Below, in pieces: positions 23,571-34,952 of a DNA stretch of 64,000 nucleotides (within the stretch, counting starts at the first letter, position 1; every line of letters begins with the position of its first letter). This DNA comes from Hordeum vulgare subsp. vulgare. Taxonomy: Eukaryota; Streptophyta; Magnoliopsida; Poales; Poaceae. Location: assembly GCF_904849725.1 (NCBI RefSeq), contig NC_058522.1:458058844-458122843 (forward strand), given 5' to 3'. Below the pieces are notes generated by a model. The model searched no databases and was not told where the DNA came from. It worked only from the letters and a program-made list of their open reading frames with translations. The translations under genes and the position numbers were made by a program.

Positions 23571-25447
23571 GGTGAAATTGATTTTTTTTCCTCTGAGAAG
23601 AACTCAACGTCTATCTATTACTTGCACAACCCGGGTCAGCTAATTAATTTGGTGTTGTCGATTGTCCACCATTTTAAGCTGGCATTCAACCTTCTGTCGT
23701 CTCTCTTAATATCAAAGTTGGCTTCGCAATGCAGATGGTAGCTAGCGTGGGCGGAGCCTGCTCATTGGCATAGGGTTCAAATTCAAATTTAGAGCGGGAG
23801 GTTGAAAAATAGTACAAGAACCGGAAAGTTAAGGCAGCAGCACTCCCTTATGCACCGATCCAATGTTTCCTAATTTATCTAGTTACACCCGTGGCAAGTA
23901 CTACTATATGTAGTGAACTCGGCCGCAAGCATCCACAATGGGTGATTTGATCACCATAGTCAATTAGGCGTAGACGATTGATATCACTAGAAAGGTTTTA
24001 AGTACTCAGTCCATGACCTTTGCGCTGACGTCGCACACCCAAACCTTGCCCTCGAGGTCATCGACGTTCGACGGCGCCCTTGCCCTCACAACGCCTCCTT
24101 GGTCGCCAAGCCAAAACGAAGGCGCGTGCCCCAGCACCCAGGTCCAATTCAACTCCAGCCAACATACGGTACCGACGCTGTGCTCCGCCCTTGACCCCGC
24201 CGGCCGGCCGGCCTGCCCGTTCCGCCGGTGATTCCCACGTTCGCGAGGGTGGCGACCCCTTCACCTACACGGCGCCGGCAGCACCCTAGTACTACCTTTT
24301 CCAAGACCGGGTCCCGTTCCCGGACGGTGGCGCGTACGACTTTCTACGATTCATGTCATGGGCGCATCGTGTGGCGTGCGTGACGGTGCCAGTCAGCCAC
24401 GGTAATTCGCTGGTTGGTTCATTGGTTGGTTGGTTGGGTGCGGCGGGCTGGGGCTGGGGCTAGGGCTGGTGGGTGGGTGGACGGGCGGCACGTCGCTCGC
24501 TGCGGATCCATCCATGGACGCTCGCACGGACGACTAGCCTACCCGCTTTGGGGGCGTGCTGTGCTGCGCTTTGCTCACTGTTGTAGGCGACGCACCTACG
24601 CCTGCACCTGCCTACAGTAGACTTCGGCGCGTCCCTAGACGTGCCGTGCTAAGTAGGGAGTATGTAGGCGACTAGTACCACCATACTACACTCCTACGTA
24701 CTACTACCACCTACTACTATTCCTTCTCGGTTGACGGAGCTGCCAATATGGGTGACGCTATGCCACTCCAAGGTCCGAGCAGTGCTATGCTACTAGTAGT
24801 AGACGGGGGCGCGCGCTTTGGAGCGTGCTCGAGACAGGCACGCAGGCTGCACGTAGCAGCTGCGAATTTCCTTGGGAGGTCGATCACATGCACGTAGTGG
24901 CAGGCAATTATTGCTCCTCCAAAGGGGTTTTTGCCGTGGATTCGCAATCAGGGCGTGAGACGAAGAGAAAAGCAGCTCTACCTAGCGAGAACTCCGGCCC
25001 TAATTGATCAATCAACGGTGTACATACATACATACTCCTACGTGACACTAAACTCCAGCACCCGGCCCTGATCCAGAAACGAACGGCATGCATGGCTTTC
25101 CACATTCTCGCTAGCCAGAAACGGCTTCAGCCCGTCTAATCCAGCGCCTAGCCACTTGCTCGCGGATGGATCCAAGCTGACCATCCGCACCCTTCGATGG
25201 TCCAGATCATACGATACCTGAGCCCCTCGGCCTCCACTGCACTCCACTCCACTCCACTCCACCGAGATGAAGCGAGAGGGAGGGAAAAAGGCAGCGTGGT
25301 CTTTTTACATGCTTGCGCAAAAACCAGATGGCCTTTTCCCTCTCTTTGCATGCTCCGTTGGTCCACCATGCATGCGCCTCATCTACTAGCTACCGGTGGC
25401 GCCCGCCCATCCCGCACATGCTCTTGCTCTGGCCAAGGAAGGATATC
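23571..25447. other. Low-feature intergenic region
   Basis: No coding region, RNA gene or transposon end could be supported. Contains simple-sequence patches (GGTTGG-type near 24413-24480, CTACTAC-type near 24690-24720, CCACT repeats near 25236-25262). Short GC-rich ORFs here have no domain. Confidence 0.5.
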
Positions 25448-25978
25448 GGCCCTGTTTGGATCCCACTGCTAGAGCTAGTTTGAGCTGAACTAGCTCTTAA
25501 AGTATCCAAACACATGGGCTAGTTTGGGTTAGATGTAAACTAACTCATCAAAAAAACTAGCCCTGAAAAGAGGTGCTAATTGAAGCTAGTTGGAGATGGA
25601 CAGGTAAAAATAATAATATTTTGACCGCATCGGATCCTTTCCTCTCCATCCTCCCGCACCGCGCGTCGCTCGGCATGCTCGCCCCTCCGGCCGCGCTCGC
25701 CCCGCTCGGCCTGCTCGCCCCCGCCGGCCACCTCCGTCGCGTCCCGTCCAGGCCGCCTCCTCCGCCTGCCACCGGTCGCCTCCATCCTCCTCCATACCCC
25801 TGCACCAGGCCTACATAAAAGCTGGCCACAACAAATCCTGGTTAAAAGAGACACATGATTGAAAAAAGTGTATTTATTGTCAAACTAACCTTTGCATCCA
25901 AACACCATCAAAGGCTAGAGTTAGTTCATGATTAGACTAAAGTTAAAAAGTAACTCTAACCTCTAGCCAAACAGGGCC
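25448..25978. mobile_element. Small TIR DNA transposon, 531 bp
   Basis: Ends GGCCCTGTTTGG and CCAAACAGGGCC are perfect 12-base inverted repeats, flanked by ATC on both sides (25445-25447 and 25979-25981), a 3-bp target duplication. The sub-terminal regions are also inverted (CTAGCTC/CTAACTC-type segments). A GC-rich core (25620-25800) has overlapping ORFs that are composition artefacts. The 3-bp duplication fits a PIF/Harbinger-type non-autonomous element. Confidence 0.75.
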
Positions 25979-26505
25979 ATCATCCGAGAGAGATGCACCT
26001 TGCTCCTCCCTCCAAAGGACCAAAAGTATCGAGTAGTACGAAACGTAGAAAGGAACGTGGATGCTGCAGCGCCACTAGCCGTCTATCTATCTATCTATCT
26101 TCTGCGTGCGACTGCAGGAGCAGCTGCGGTGGAAACTGCAGCGCGTGTGCTTTCAGATTCTTTTTTTTGTTCTGCGAATTGACCGCTGAATATGCTGCGA
26201 TACTACTGCCACAGGGATGGTAGATCGTCCGGATCACGAGCAGCTACCGTCACAAAAAAGTAGAAGTAGTAATTTTTAAATTGCATTCGTCAGTTCGCAG
26301 TTCGTTGGCGTAGAATCATCCAACGACACTCGCAAATATTGAAAGGGCAGCTCGCTGTGCCGCCTTTCGGCAAGCCATGCTCACGACGCACGTAGCAGTA
26401 AACTCCGGCCCTGCTTCCATGGCCCATCCCGGGATCTAACCACCACATGCCCATGGTAACAAAGAGCAGCTTCAACGAGGCTACCCATTTCGTCCTCATC
26501 GTTCG
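25979..26505. other. Intergenic, no feature recognised
   Basis: Contains a short TATC microsatellite (26082-26101). Nothing else supported. Confidence 0.5.
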
Positions 26506-28015
26506 TTTAGATCAGCTCGAACAAAAATGATGGCCCAACGCATCAATTCATTGCCAAAACGTGTCTGTTTCGCGTCCCTCTCGATCCATTTCCGGCCCAA
26601 ATTTGAGGCTGAAATGCGTCGGCGCGGACGCGTGCGCGTACTCTCGGTGTCCATCCCCAACCACCGCGGTCAACATAGTTTATGACGGCCGCCATCCTCA
26701 GGCCCACGCGTCAGCAACTGTTGTCGGCCTTTTTTAATCCAAACGTGCGGTGAGTTCCAACATGTGCTTCCAGAACCCCGTCCGTCCACATCCAGCCACC
26801 TCCTCGTCGACCAAGCGACCAAAACCCTAGCACACCATGGCTGGCGACTTCCCAAACAAGGGCAAGACCCCACTCTACCCCCGCGCCATCTCTCCGCCGC
26901 CGTCTTCCCACCGGCCTCGCCAGCGCGTGAGTGTCCCGGTGTACCAAGCACGGTGGCACTGGGAGCACCGTGTGTCCCTCCCTTACACCGATGTCACGCT
27001 GCCGCACGGCTGGCATCTGGATCCGGAGAGGATTCCGATGTCGGTCGTGTCGCGGTCGGCGCGGGTGCATGCGGAGGAGGTGAGCCGCCGTCGCCGTCTT
27101 CTGACGACGGAGCAGCGACGGGACACTGCGTATGCTGCCAACTCCCCTAACCGAGAGGTGTGGTTCGCGGTGGAGCACGAGGCACATCGCCGACGTGGCG
27201 TGCGCGAAGTGCAGCCAGGAGGCCCTCCGTCGCCCCCGTCTGTCGTCAGCGACGAGGACCAGGAGGCTGAGGCCTTCTACCAGGCGTCGCTCGCAACTGT
27301 CCTCCGCAACAGCGAGGAGAAAGCGCGGCGCAGAACCGACGAGGAGGCGGCATACCAGCAGCAGCACGCGGAGGCCATCGCATTGTCGGCCGCCGGCGAC
27401 TGCGTCGTGCCACCTCCGCCGAAGCCCGAGCCCACGGAGCCGCGGGGGGTCTACCAATGGACCGGTGTTGTCCAGGAGTTCGTCACGCCGCCGCCCATCT
27501 GGCTGGACGTGACACCGCAGCAGAAGCAAGCCTACCTCGAGCACTGGAGGTCGCAGCACCTGCTGGCGGAGCGCGCCGAAGGCCTTTGGCTCATGGAGGT
27601 GGAGAAGGAGATGGAGGAGGAATGACGGGAGGCGGAGGCGGAGGAGCGTGCCCGTGCTACTGCGCTGCCACCATCACCGGCACAGCCTGCGCCGGCGGGA
27701 CATACTACGTAGGCGCAGGTAGATGCACTCTGCAACTCCGCGTTCCCGTGGGCCGGCCCTGCGCCTACGCTGGTCAACCATACCGGCCCCGATGAAGACG
27801 CCGCCGCCGCCTAGGGATGTCCTTGTAGTTTTAGTTTTTTATGTTTAATTAATGTAATGCGGACGCGTAGACTATCGCCGATCTTCGTGGCCGGCTTTCA
27901 ATGTTTAATTATGCATTATGTAAAAAATCGCACGTCGGTAAAAATAGGCCCGTTCAACGTTGGGCGTATGAATCGATTCATTTACGAAAGAGGACGTTCG
28001 TGTCCGCCTAACCGA
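26506..28015 (+). mobile_element. Unclassified DNA transposon carrying a broken ORF (limits approximate)
   Basis: Around the ORF at 26837, the two ends show weak inverted similarity (GTTTAG...GAACA...GCCCAACG on the left; the reverse complement of the right end reads GGTTAGGC...GAACG...GCCCAACG). I recognise the ORF type as a repeated Triticeae transposon-associated protein, but not the superfamily. Confidence 0.4.
26837..27814 (+). pseudogene. Transposon-associated hypothetical ORF with two in-frame stops
   Basis: From ATG 26837 the frame runs 262 codons to TGA at 27623-27625, continues in frame to TAG at 27710-27712, and then to a natural-looking stop at 27812-27814 (325 codons in all). 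The product would be Arg/Glu/Ala-rich and hydrophilic. It has TLPHGWHLDPERIP near residue 55, an EE-rich helix around 150-180, and a C-terminal FPWAGPAPTLV segment. No catalytic motif or zinc finger. The frame after the first stop keeps the same composition, so the stops look like recent mutations. The same type of short hydrophilic ORF is interrupted by the Copia element at 50671-51273. Function unknown. Confidence 0.5.
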
Positions 28016-28551
28016 CTCAAAAAAAATAAAAAACAAAAAAAATCACCGTTCGTCCGTTCTTGTGACATTGGCGGGAAAATAACACGGCGGTCAAAGAGAG
28101 CACTGTACTCCAGCAACTAATTCCGTTCTTCTCTCGGCATTATTGGCTGAGGTCTGACGAGAAGCATCCAAGTGCAATGGAAAGATGCGCGCGCCGTTCC
28201 AGTCTCGTTCATGCTTGCCTTGTCGTTTAAGAAAATTTGGCGTCGTGGAGGGGGCACGGCACGGCACGGCATGGACCATGCAGCATGCATGCAGCCACGC
28301 CGCTGGCCGCTCGATGACTCGGAGCGCCGTCGTCGTCGCTGTCAGGCGACAGGTACGTGTACGTGCAGTGCGTTGGGCTATCAAAACCTCGGTACACAGA
28401 GCTCTCCGGGCCTGGTCTAGGGCGCGTACGTAGCTCATCGTGGCCATACCTGCCCTACGTCGCCCAAGTAACATGCGATGGCTGCTTGCTCATCAATCAT
28501 TATTTTTCTGATCAAGATACCACAACGTTTTTTGCTAAAACACATCTAATA
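28016..28551. other. Intergenic, no feature recognised
   Basis: A-rich patch near 28020-28045 and an imperfect CACGG repeat near 28255. No gene supported. Confidence 0.5.
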
Positions 28552-28553
28552 TA

Positions 28554-28807
28554 CTCCCTCCGTTCTAAAATATAAGACATTTTAGGGATTCCACTAGAAG
28601 ACTACATACGGAGCAAAATGAGTGAATCTATACTATAAAATATGTCTATAGACATCCATATGTACTTCCTTCATCCCAAAATAACTGTCTCAACTTTGTA
28701 CTAGAGCTAGTACAAAGTTGTACTAAGCTTAAGACACTTATTTTAAGACGGATGGAGTAGTTTATAATGCAATCTCTAAAAGGTTTTATATTTAGGAACG
28801 GATGGAG
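28554..28807. mobile_element. Stowaway-type MITE (outer)
   Basis: Starts CTCCCTCCGTTCTAAAATATAA and ends in its inverted partner (TTATATTTAGGAACGGATGG then AG), flanked by TA on both sides (28552-28553, 28808-28809). Interrupted by a second Stowaway element. Confidence 0.9.
28665..28757. mobile_element. Stowaway-type MITE nested in another Stowaway
   Basis: 93 bases, CTTCCTTCATCCCAAAATAA to an inverted copy ending GACGGATGGAG, flanked by TA on both sides. Nearly a full palindrome around the ACTAGAGCTAGT centre. Confidence 0.9.
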
Positions 28808-28984
28808 TATATTGCATATCTAATTAGTTCTATATCATTAATCTTACACGAAGATTTGTGTGGGATTTTTTTATGCTTGTTTTAGTTATTTAAATATGCA
28901 ATAACTAAGTCACATATAGATGTGTCCTAGACACATCCATGCTTCAAATTCACAGCCTAGCCGGTCCTAGGGCCAGAAAAGTAA

Positions 28985-29345
28985 CATATTTTTTTTGCTT
29001 CGGTAGAACCCCCACCCTTACCCCCGCGGCAAAATGGAAAATTTTGATCCAAGAACGAAAGTATTTCATAGACTAAATCGCGTTTGAAAAAAAAATACTC
29101 TTCTGAGTTCTGATTTTTTTATGACGTCTTTGTCTTAGATGTCACACTACACGTTGTGGTGTCTAAGGCATGTGCGCCGCACTATATTGTGTGGCGTTAA
29201 GACAAAGGCGTCACACAATATAGTGTGGCGTCTCACTGTCGGGCGCCACATCTGCACGAATTTTTTTCAAATGTGATTCAGCTTGTGAAATACTTTCATT
29301 CTTGAATCAAATTTATCAATCCCCCCTTCTCCGCAAAACGTAGAA
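28985..29345. mobile_element. Foldback-type inverted-repeat element
   Basis: Left part containing GATCCAAGAACGAAAGTATT (about 29045) recurs as an inverted copy on the right (about 29285-29315) with about 80 percent similarity over 90 bases. The centre holds GACGCCACACTATATTGTGT-type palindromes. Boundaries are approximate and no clear target duplication was found. Confidence 0.55.
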
Positions 29346-29445
29346 AAATGCCTAGGATTGTCTGATACCCCTTTGTAAGAAGGGTATGATGACGACATAT
29401 ATTATACAATATGAAATGAATACACATACAATGGCATGTAACGTA

Positions 29446-29605
29446 CTTTCTTCGTTTCTAAATATAAGTCTTTCTAGAGGTTTTACTAATGGACTATATA
29501 CGGATGTATATAGACATACTTGAAAGTATAGATTTACTCATTTTGCTTCGTATGTAGACAACTAATAAAATATCTTAAAATACTTATATTTAAGTACGGA
29601 GGGAG
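29446..29605. mobile_element. Stowaway-type MITE
   Basis: 160 bases, CTTTCTTCGTTTCTAAATAT to ATTTAAGTACGGAGGGAG, flanked by TA on both sides. The left end has drifted from the CTCCCTCCG consensus. Confidence 0.85.
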
Positions 29606-29607
29606 TA

Positions 29608-30286
29608 TAATACAAATTAAGTATACGTTTCCTCTTCTATGTTCTATCAAGTGGTACCAAGCCCACCCCGAAAAGTAAAAACAAGAGACTGATTGGTGTA
29701 GGGGGAAAACAGCAAAGTCAAGCCACGCCACGCCGCGCAGACGAGGCCTCCCCAATCCAATCTAGCAGCAGCAGGCTGGCGGATTTGATGGGATAGCTCG
29801 ACGTATGCGTACAGCGCCATCCAGCGGGACCAGATCAACTGGGGCGCTGCGTTCTCGTTCTAGATAAGCTCGGCCGGGTCCGAACCAACGAATCATTGCC
29901 AGTAGGTAGCGGCGTTTCCCCGGACGAAATCATCGTCTGATTCAAAAGCCAAAGCCCTCTCGTGTCATCGGGGTAAAGAAAAATCTGCACGAAAGGCAGC
30001 GGAGAATTTGACCGCGTGGTAAAAAAGTTAAAGGGCATCCTCCGACGCCGTGGGCTGAGCGGAGGCTCGGTGTCGGGGCGGGTAGAAGACCAGTGACCAC
30101 GCGGTCAAGGGCCGATGCTCACGGGGATTTTGATCTGATTCGGCACCGCACTTTTGAACGGTCGAACGTGGTAACGTGGGAGACATTCTCAGTGCCGGTC
30201 TGAAAAATGCTCCGGGGTTCTGGTCTCACCGTGATGTGATCGTTTATTTCCCGCGAGCAGCACCGGCCCGTGGTAGGAAGACATGA
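29608..30286. other. Intergenic, no feature recognised
   Basis: Low-copy-looking GC-balanced sequence, no supported ORF. Its right end provides the target site of the Mutator-like element. Confidence 0.5.
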
Positions 30287-30295
30287 GTGAATTGA

Positions 30296-30558
30296 CAGAT
30301 AATTGCACCTTTAGTCCTGGTATTCGCTGGTCCAATTCAGTCTTTGTACTTACGAAGTGCTTCAATACGGATCCGGTACACGAAAATACGTCGTCAATAC
30401 AGTCCCTAAGGTTGAAACCTCAGTCCCGTCAATACACGACCCGCACGTACCGCGTACTTCCCCCTTATTCCACGTCATCCTGGCCCCGCGCGTCAGAGGA
30501 GACCCACCCGTCAGCTAGAGTGGTTGTTTTTTTCCATTCGCCTCCCTGTCTCTGCTGT
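30296..30558 (+). repeat. Left terminal inverted repeat of the Pack-MULE
   Basis: Pairs with 37640-37893 plus 38248-38265 on the opposite strand. Shared blocks include CCGCACGTACCGCGTACTTC and CACGTCATCCTGGCCCCGCG. Confidence 0.85.
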
Positions 30559-30710
30559 CTCAGTCCTCTCCGACCTCAAGCTCGAGCTGGCCGACCTCGA
30601 GCTGCTGCGGTGGGTACCCGTAACCGTGAGTCTGTTGCTGCTGTTGGCCGACCTCGAGCTGCTGCTGCGGTGGGTACCCGTAACCGTGAGTCCATTGCTG
30701 CTGCTCGCTG

Positions 30711-31301
30711 TGTCGTGGTAACGATTCCGACAATAGAAAGAGGGTAGGATAACGGAGCATGATCTATCAAGATGCACATGGGTGACACGGTGGTTTTAGC
30801 GAGTTCAGGCCTCTCACAGTGGAGATAACAACCCTACGTCTCGTGCTCCGGAGAGGCTTTGTTTTATCTGTCATGGACATGAGTTACATGGTATAGAGAG
30901 AGCCAGAGCTCCAGGGAAGGAATGAGCCCGCATGGGGAGAAGAAGCTGGTCCCCTTGGCTATGTGGTGGGGTGGCTTATATAGAGTGCGTCACCCCCTCA
31001 CCTCCTATGTTACAAGATGGAGCATTAGTGCCATGATGACAACCCACTATGAAACCTCCACTATAAGTATGATGCTTCGACTACCCTGTTGGTCTTCGCA
31101 TATCCGAGTGAGACATATGGCCGAGTGGTTTACCGTCGTCCGAGTGGATAGTGTGTACTTGTCCGAGTGGATCCATACCGAGTGGATTAGATGTTGTCGC
31201 GATCCAGCCAGAATTTCCCTTGTGGTCCTAATAATGAGGTGCCCTTGGGTAGGACATATAGGTCAGGCCTATGACCCTACCCTAGGGTTGTATCCCCGTC
31301 A
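30711..31301 (-). mobile_element. Solo LTR, 591 bp
   Basis: Minus-strand reading TGACGGGGATAC to TACCACGACA with a TATATAAG box in the middle. Flanks are CGCTG (left) and GGCTG (right), a 5-bp duplication with one mismatch. No internal retrotransposon sequence adjoins it, so it formed by LTR-LTR recombination or deletion. It splits the tail repeat of the captured gene. Confidence 0.75.
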
Positions 31302-32257
31302 GGCTGACCTCGAGCTGCTGGTGCGGTGGGTACCCGTAGCCGTACTGCGGGGGCGGGGCGCCCTAGGGAGCGGCGGTGCTTGGCCCGGGAGCGGTCGCTG
31401 GGTAGGCCGTCACTAGCTCGCCTCCCTTCGATGGCTTTCCTGAGGATGAGGTTGGGTAGCCGGCGGGTGCGGAGTAGGCGGTGGATGGCTCGCCAGTCTT
31501 CCCCGTGGGTGGGTAGCCGGCGGGCGCGGGGTAGGCGGTGGATGGCTCGCCGGTCTTCCCTGCGGGTGGGTAGCCGGAGGGAGGTGGGTAGGCACCGGCG
31601 GCTGACCCGTCGGACTTGGCCGACTGTGGGTACGCGGATTGCGGCGGGTATGCCACTAGTAGAAAAAGGGCCTTTTGTCCCGGTTCGTAAGGGCCTTCTG
31701 TCCCGGTTTCGGAACCGGGACTAAAAGGTCGTTACTAATGCCCTTGGCCTGTAGTCCCGGTTCTTACACGAACCGAGACAGATGGGCCTCCACGTGGCCG
31801 GTGCGGCGAGCCCGGGCAGGGGGGCCTTTAGTCCCGGTTGGTGACACCAACCGGGACCAAAAGGCATCCACACGTCAGCATTTCAGGTGATGGTTTTTTT
31901 AAAGGGGGGGTAGGGGGTTTTGGGGGTCAATTTAGGCGTTTCATATACTGTATTAGCTAGCTAATGAATAGAGAGAAGTGTCCTCTCTTATCTTCGTGCC
32001 TGGTCGACGTTGCATACTATACGTATAGAGAGGACTAGACACGCTAGCTAGTAAGCAAATGAAGGAAACAGAAGATCGTCATGAACATATGCATACGAAG
32101 AGAAGTGATATCGACCACCTCTCCTTCTCTGAGAGATTGGTCGAACAACAAGTTCTCGTATATCTATCCGACGCTACTCGCTACATATATACAATATAAT
32201 TATCTCTTACAATATAATCTCCTATTTAAAATTCAACTCGTTAGGGTTCACATGGTA

Positions 32258-33204
32258 TTATCCGTCTTTAGCGATCACGTGGTCAAGAAAGAATGCCGCC
32301 AATTCCTCTTGAATTCCTCGCATACGATCTGCTGGTAGGAGTTCATTCCGCATCCGATATATCTAATTTGAAGAAGGGGGTCAATACATATATATGAATA
32401 AATGAAACTGAACACAAATGATGATAATAAAATAAAATTGTGAATATTAGTATTTACGCACGTCATATTGTTTGTCAGAGTAGCCCCGCTCACAGGTCAC
32501 GTGGCGGATGGACTCACAAATGTAGTATCCACAGTAATCATTCCCTGGTTCCTGCCACAACCACTTTATAAGAAATAGAGGTCAATCAAACTGATAGTTA
32601 GCAAGCATGCTAAATGGTACTGATGAAACTAACGCTTTAATCACTAGGAGATGCGTGGAACATGCTACTATAGTACTTACTTTCGGGTGTCTAAATTGCA
32701 GCTTCTTCGGCAGTCCCGGAGTTTTTGCGGTGAATTTTTGCCAAACCGTGTCACACAAAGAAAACAATTACTTGATATCAGGAAATGAACAAAGTTGCCG
32801 ATATGGTGCGATAGTGATCGATTTGACTTACTTCTCTAGAATTTCAGTCATGTCCGCATACTCGTTGGGATCTTTTCATCTCGAGTCTAAGACGGTTACT
32901 AGTCGTTGCTCAAGCTTAATCTCTAGGAGAATATAGTGGAATCTGCGCACGCATGCATAACTCATCAATTACATTACTATAACCTTGACTAATAAGGAAA
33001 ACCGAATATGCACAAGACAGTAACACTCACTGGAATTCGTAAGGGAAGAGTATTATAGCTTTGTTTTGATTCAATACAAACGATTGTAGCAGGTTGGCCT
33101 CGGTATCTTTGGCCTGAGATTTAATCATAAATGCATCTACGAGATTTGTGTTAATGAACCCAATATCATCGATTTGTCTTTTCTTCAATTCGACGATCTT
33201 CAAT
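32258..33204 (-). pseudogene. Ulp1-like cysteine protease remnant in CACTA, five exons
   Basis: Minus-strand exons joined by eye: 33204-33031, 32942-32832, 32747-32681, 32563-32462, 32362-32258 (stop TAA 32260-32258). Phases agree at every junction. The translation shows the C48 (Ulp1/SENP) triad in order: His in QFHYILLEIKL, Asp in VTVLDS, and Cys in NDYCGYYICESIRHV. Such domains occur in plant CACTA-encoded proteins, where their role is not settled. Two defects: an in-frame TGA at 32878-32876 after the Asp, and an AC in place of AG at the acceptor of the 32747 exon. The N-terminal part upstream of 33204 is gone, replaced by simple sequence. Very probably non-functional. Confidence 0.72.
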
Positions 33205-33289
33205 CTGTAAGGGTATATCGGTACCCCCCCTCGTGTTGAAGTTCGGTCAGGACGGGGTATATCGACAACGACATACCCGATAAAAAATA

Positions 33290-33720
33290 AGAAGACAAAA
33301 GAAGAAATAAAAAGAGAAGAAGAAGAAAGGAATAGAAGAGAAGAAATCGAAGAAAAAAAAGAAGAAAAAAAAGGAGAAGAAGAAAGGAATAGAGGAGAAA
33401 GAAGAAAAAAAATATTTCTATGTTTTTTCTTCTTTCTCCTCTATTCCTTTCTTCTTCTCCTCTTCTTTTTCTTCTTTTTTCCTCTTCTTATTTATTTCTC
33501 ATCTTCTTCCTCTCCTCTTCTTCTCCTTTCTCCCTCTTGTTATTTTCCTTTTTCTCCTCTCATTCTTTTTCTTCTTCTTCGTTATCTTCCTAGCTATATA
33601 TTATACTTTTCTAAAAATGTAACTTTTGCATATATAAAACTTTTTCTTCTTCTTCCTTCTTCCTTCTTTCTTCTCTTCCTTCTTTTCCTAAATATATAAA
33701 ACTTTTTTAAAAATGAAACT
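33290..33720. repeat. Purine tract and mirror pyrimidine tract with a perfect 38-bp hairpin
   Basis: A GAA-rich strand switches to a TTC-rich strand. 33373-33410 is the exact reverse complement of 33423-33460, with a 12-base loop (AATATTTCTATG). The pyrimidine-rich stretch continues to about 33690. Confidence 0.92.
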
Positions 33721-33859
33721 AACCTAAAATGTACTAAATCAGAGAATATATATAGATAAAACTAACCTAAAATGTACCCAAATATACTAAAAATCTAACT
33801 TTTATATGCACAGAGAACATACATGCATATATACATTTTTATAAAAATGCAAAAAAAAT

Positions 33860-34260
33860 CATTTATATGAACAAAGGAGAGGACACGGTGGGCGGGCCGG
33901 CCTGACCAAGGAGAGGCACGGCGCCGGCGTCGGTGTAGAGGGCGGCGACGGCGGCGTGGTCGGGGCAGGGGCAACGGCGGCGTGGTCGGGGCAGGGGCGA
34001 TGGTGATCGACGGGGCAAAGGGCGGCGACGGCGTCGACGTGGCGGGTAGGGGCGCGGTAGAGGCACGGCGAGGGCGCGTGGCGTGGTCGGGGGGCAGGGG
34101 CGACGACGGCGTGGTTGGGCCGGGCAACGGCGGCATGGTCGGGGGCAGGGGCGACGACGGTGAGCTCGGGCAGCCTAGCGTCGTCGTCGGAGGAATCGAA
34201 GAAACTAACGAAATTTTCACAACTGCTGGCTTATATAGCAAAGCCATTGGTACCGGTTAG
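33860..34260. other. GC-rich island inside CACTA
   Basis: GGCGACGGCG-type degenerate tandem repeats give Pro/Arg-rich ORFs on one strand and Gly-rich on the other. No domain; probably 5'-leader or degenerate repeat sequence. Confidence 0.4.
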
Positions 34261-34952
34261 TGGCACCAACCGGTACCAATGCCCCCTTTAGTCCCGGTTG
34301 GTGCCACCAACCGGGACCAAACCTCGCTAGTTGAGAGGGGCGCGCACTGGTTTATAAGCCCCACTACCGCACCCCTCTCGAGCTCCTCTCCACTGCACGC
34401 TTACGGGCCTACTTGCTACTGCTTTGCCTGATTGGCCTTCTCGGCATACTGCGGAACTGAATCCTGGCCCATGGATGGGTTTCTAGTCGTATTCACGCTC
34501 TAGTGGCCCAATTGGTGGCAATTTTTTTTATTTTTTCCCAGTTTTTTGTTTTCTTTTTTGCTTTATTTATTTTGTTTTGTTTCTACTTCCAACGAAATAT
34601 TTATTTATTTTATTTTTTATTTTTAATAATTACTTATTAATTTTATTTTATGATAATTCTTTTTGCTATTGAAGTTTCTAACAAAAAAAGTTCTTTATGA
34701 AAATTCTTTTTGCGTTTAATGATTTTGAACAGAAAATACTTTGATAATTTTAGTTGCATGAATTTTATATAATTTTAGTTTCAATAATACTAGAAGTTGC
34801 TTATAATGTTTTGAACACAAAATACTTTGATAATTTTAGTTTCACAAATTTTATTTATGTTATTAAAGTTTTTTTTCTACTTATCAATTTTATTAAAGTT
34901 TATATTATTTTGTTTCAAAATACTTATTTATGTTATTTTATTTTGTTTCTGA

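Noticed and set aside
25557..25854. GC-rich ORFs on both strands
   Set aside because: They lie inside a 531-bp non-autonomous transposon, overlap each other and have no domain.
26711..27559. 282-codon minus-strand ORF
   Set aside because: Antisense shadow of the plus-strand transposon ORF in GC-rich sequence; Arg/Leu-rich with no domain.
29608..30286. Possible gene between MITE and MULE
   Set aside because: Short ORFs on the minus strand lack domains and splice support.
33795..34247. Proline-rich 150-codon ORF inside CACTA
   Set aside because: Produced by degenerate GGCGACGGCG repeats; no conservation signal or splice context.
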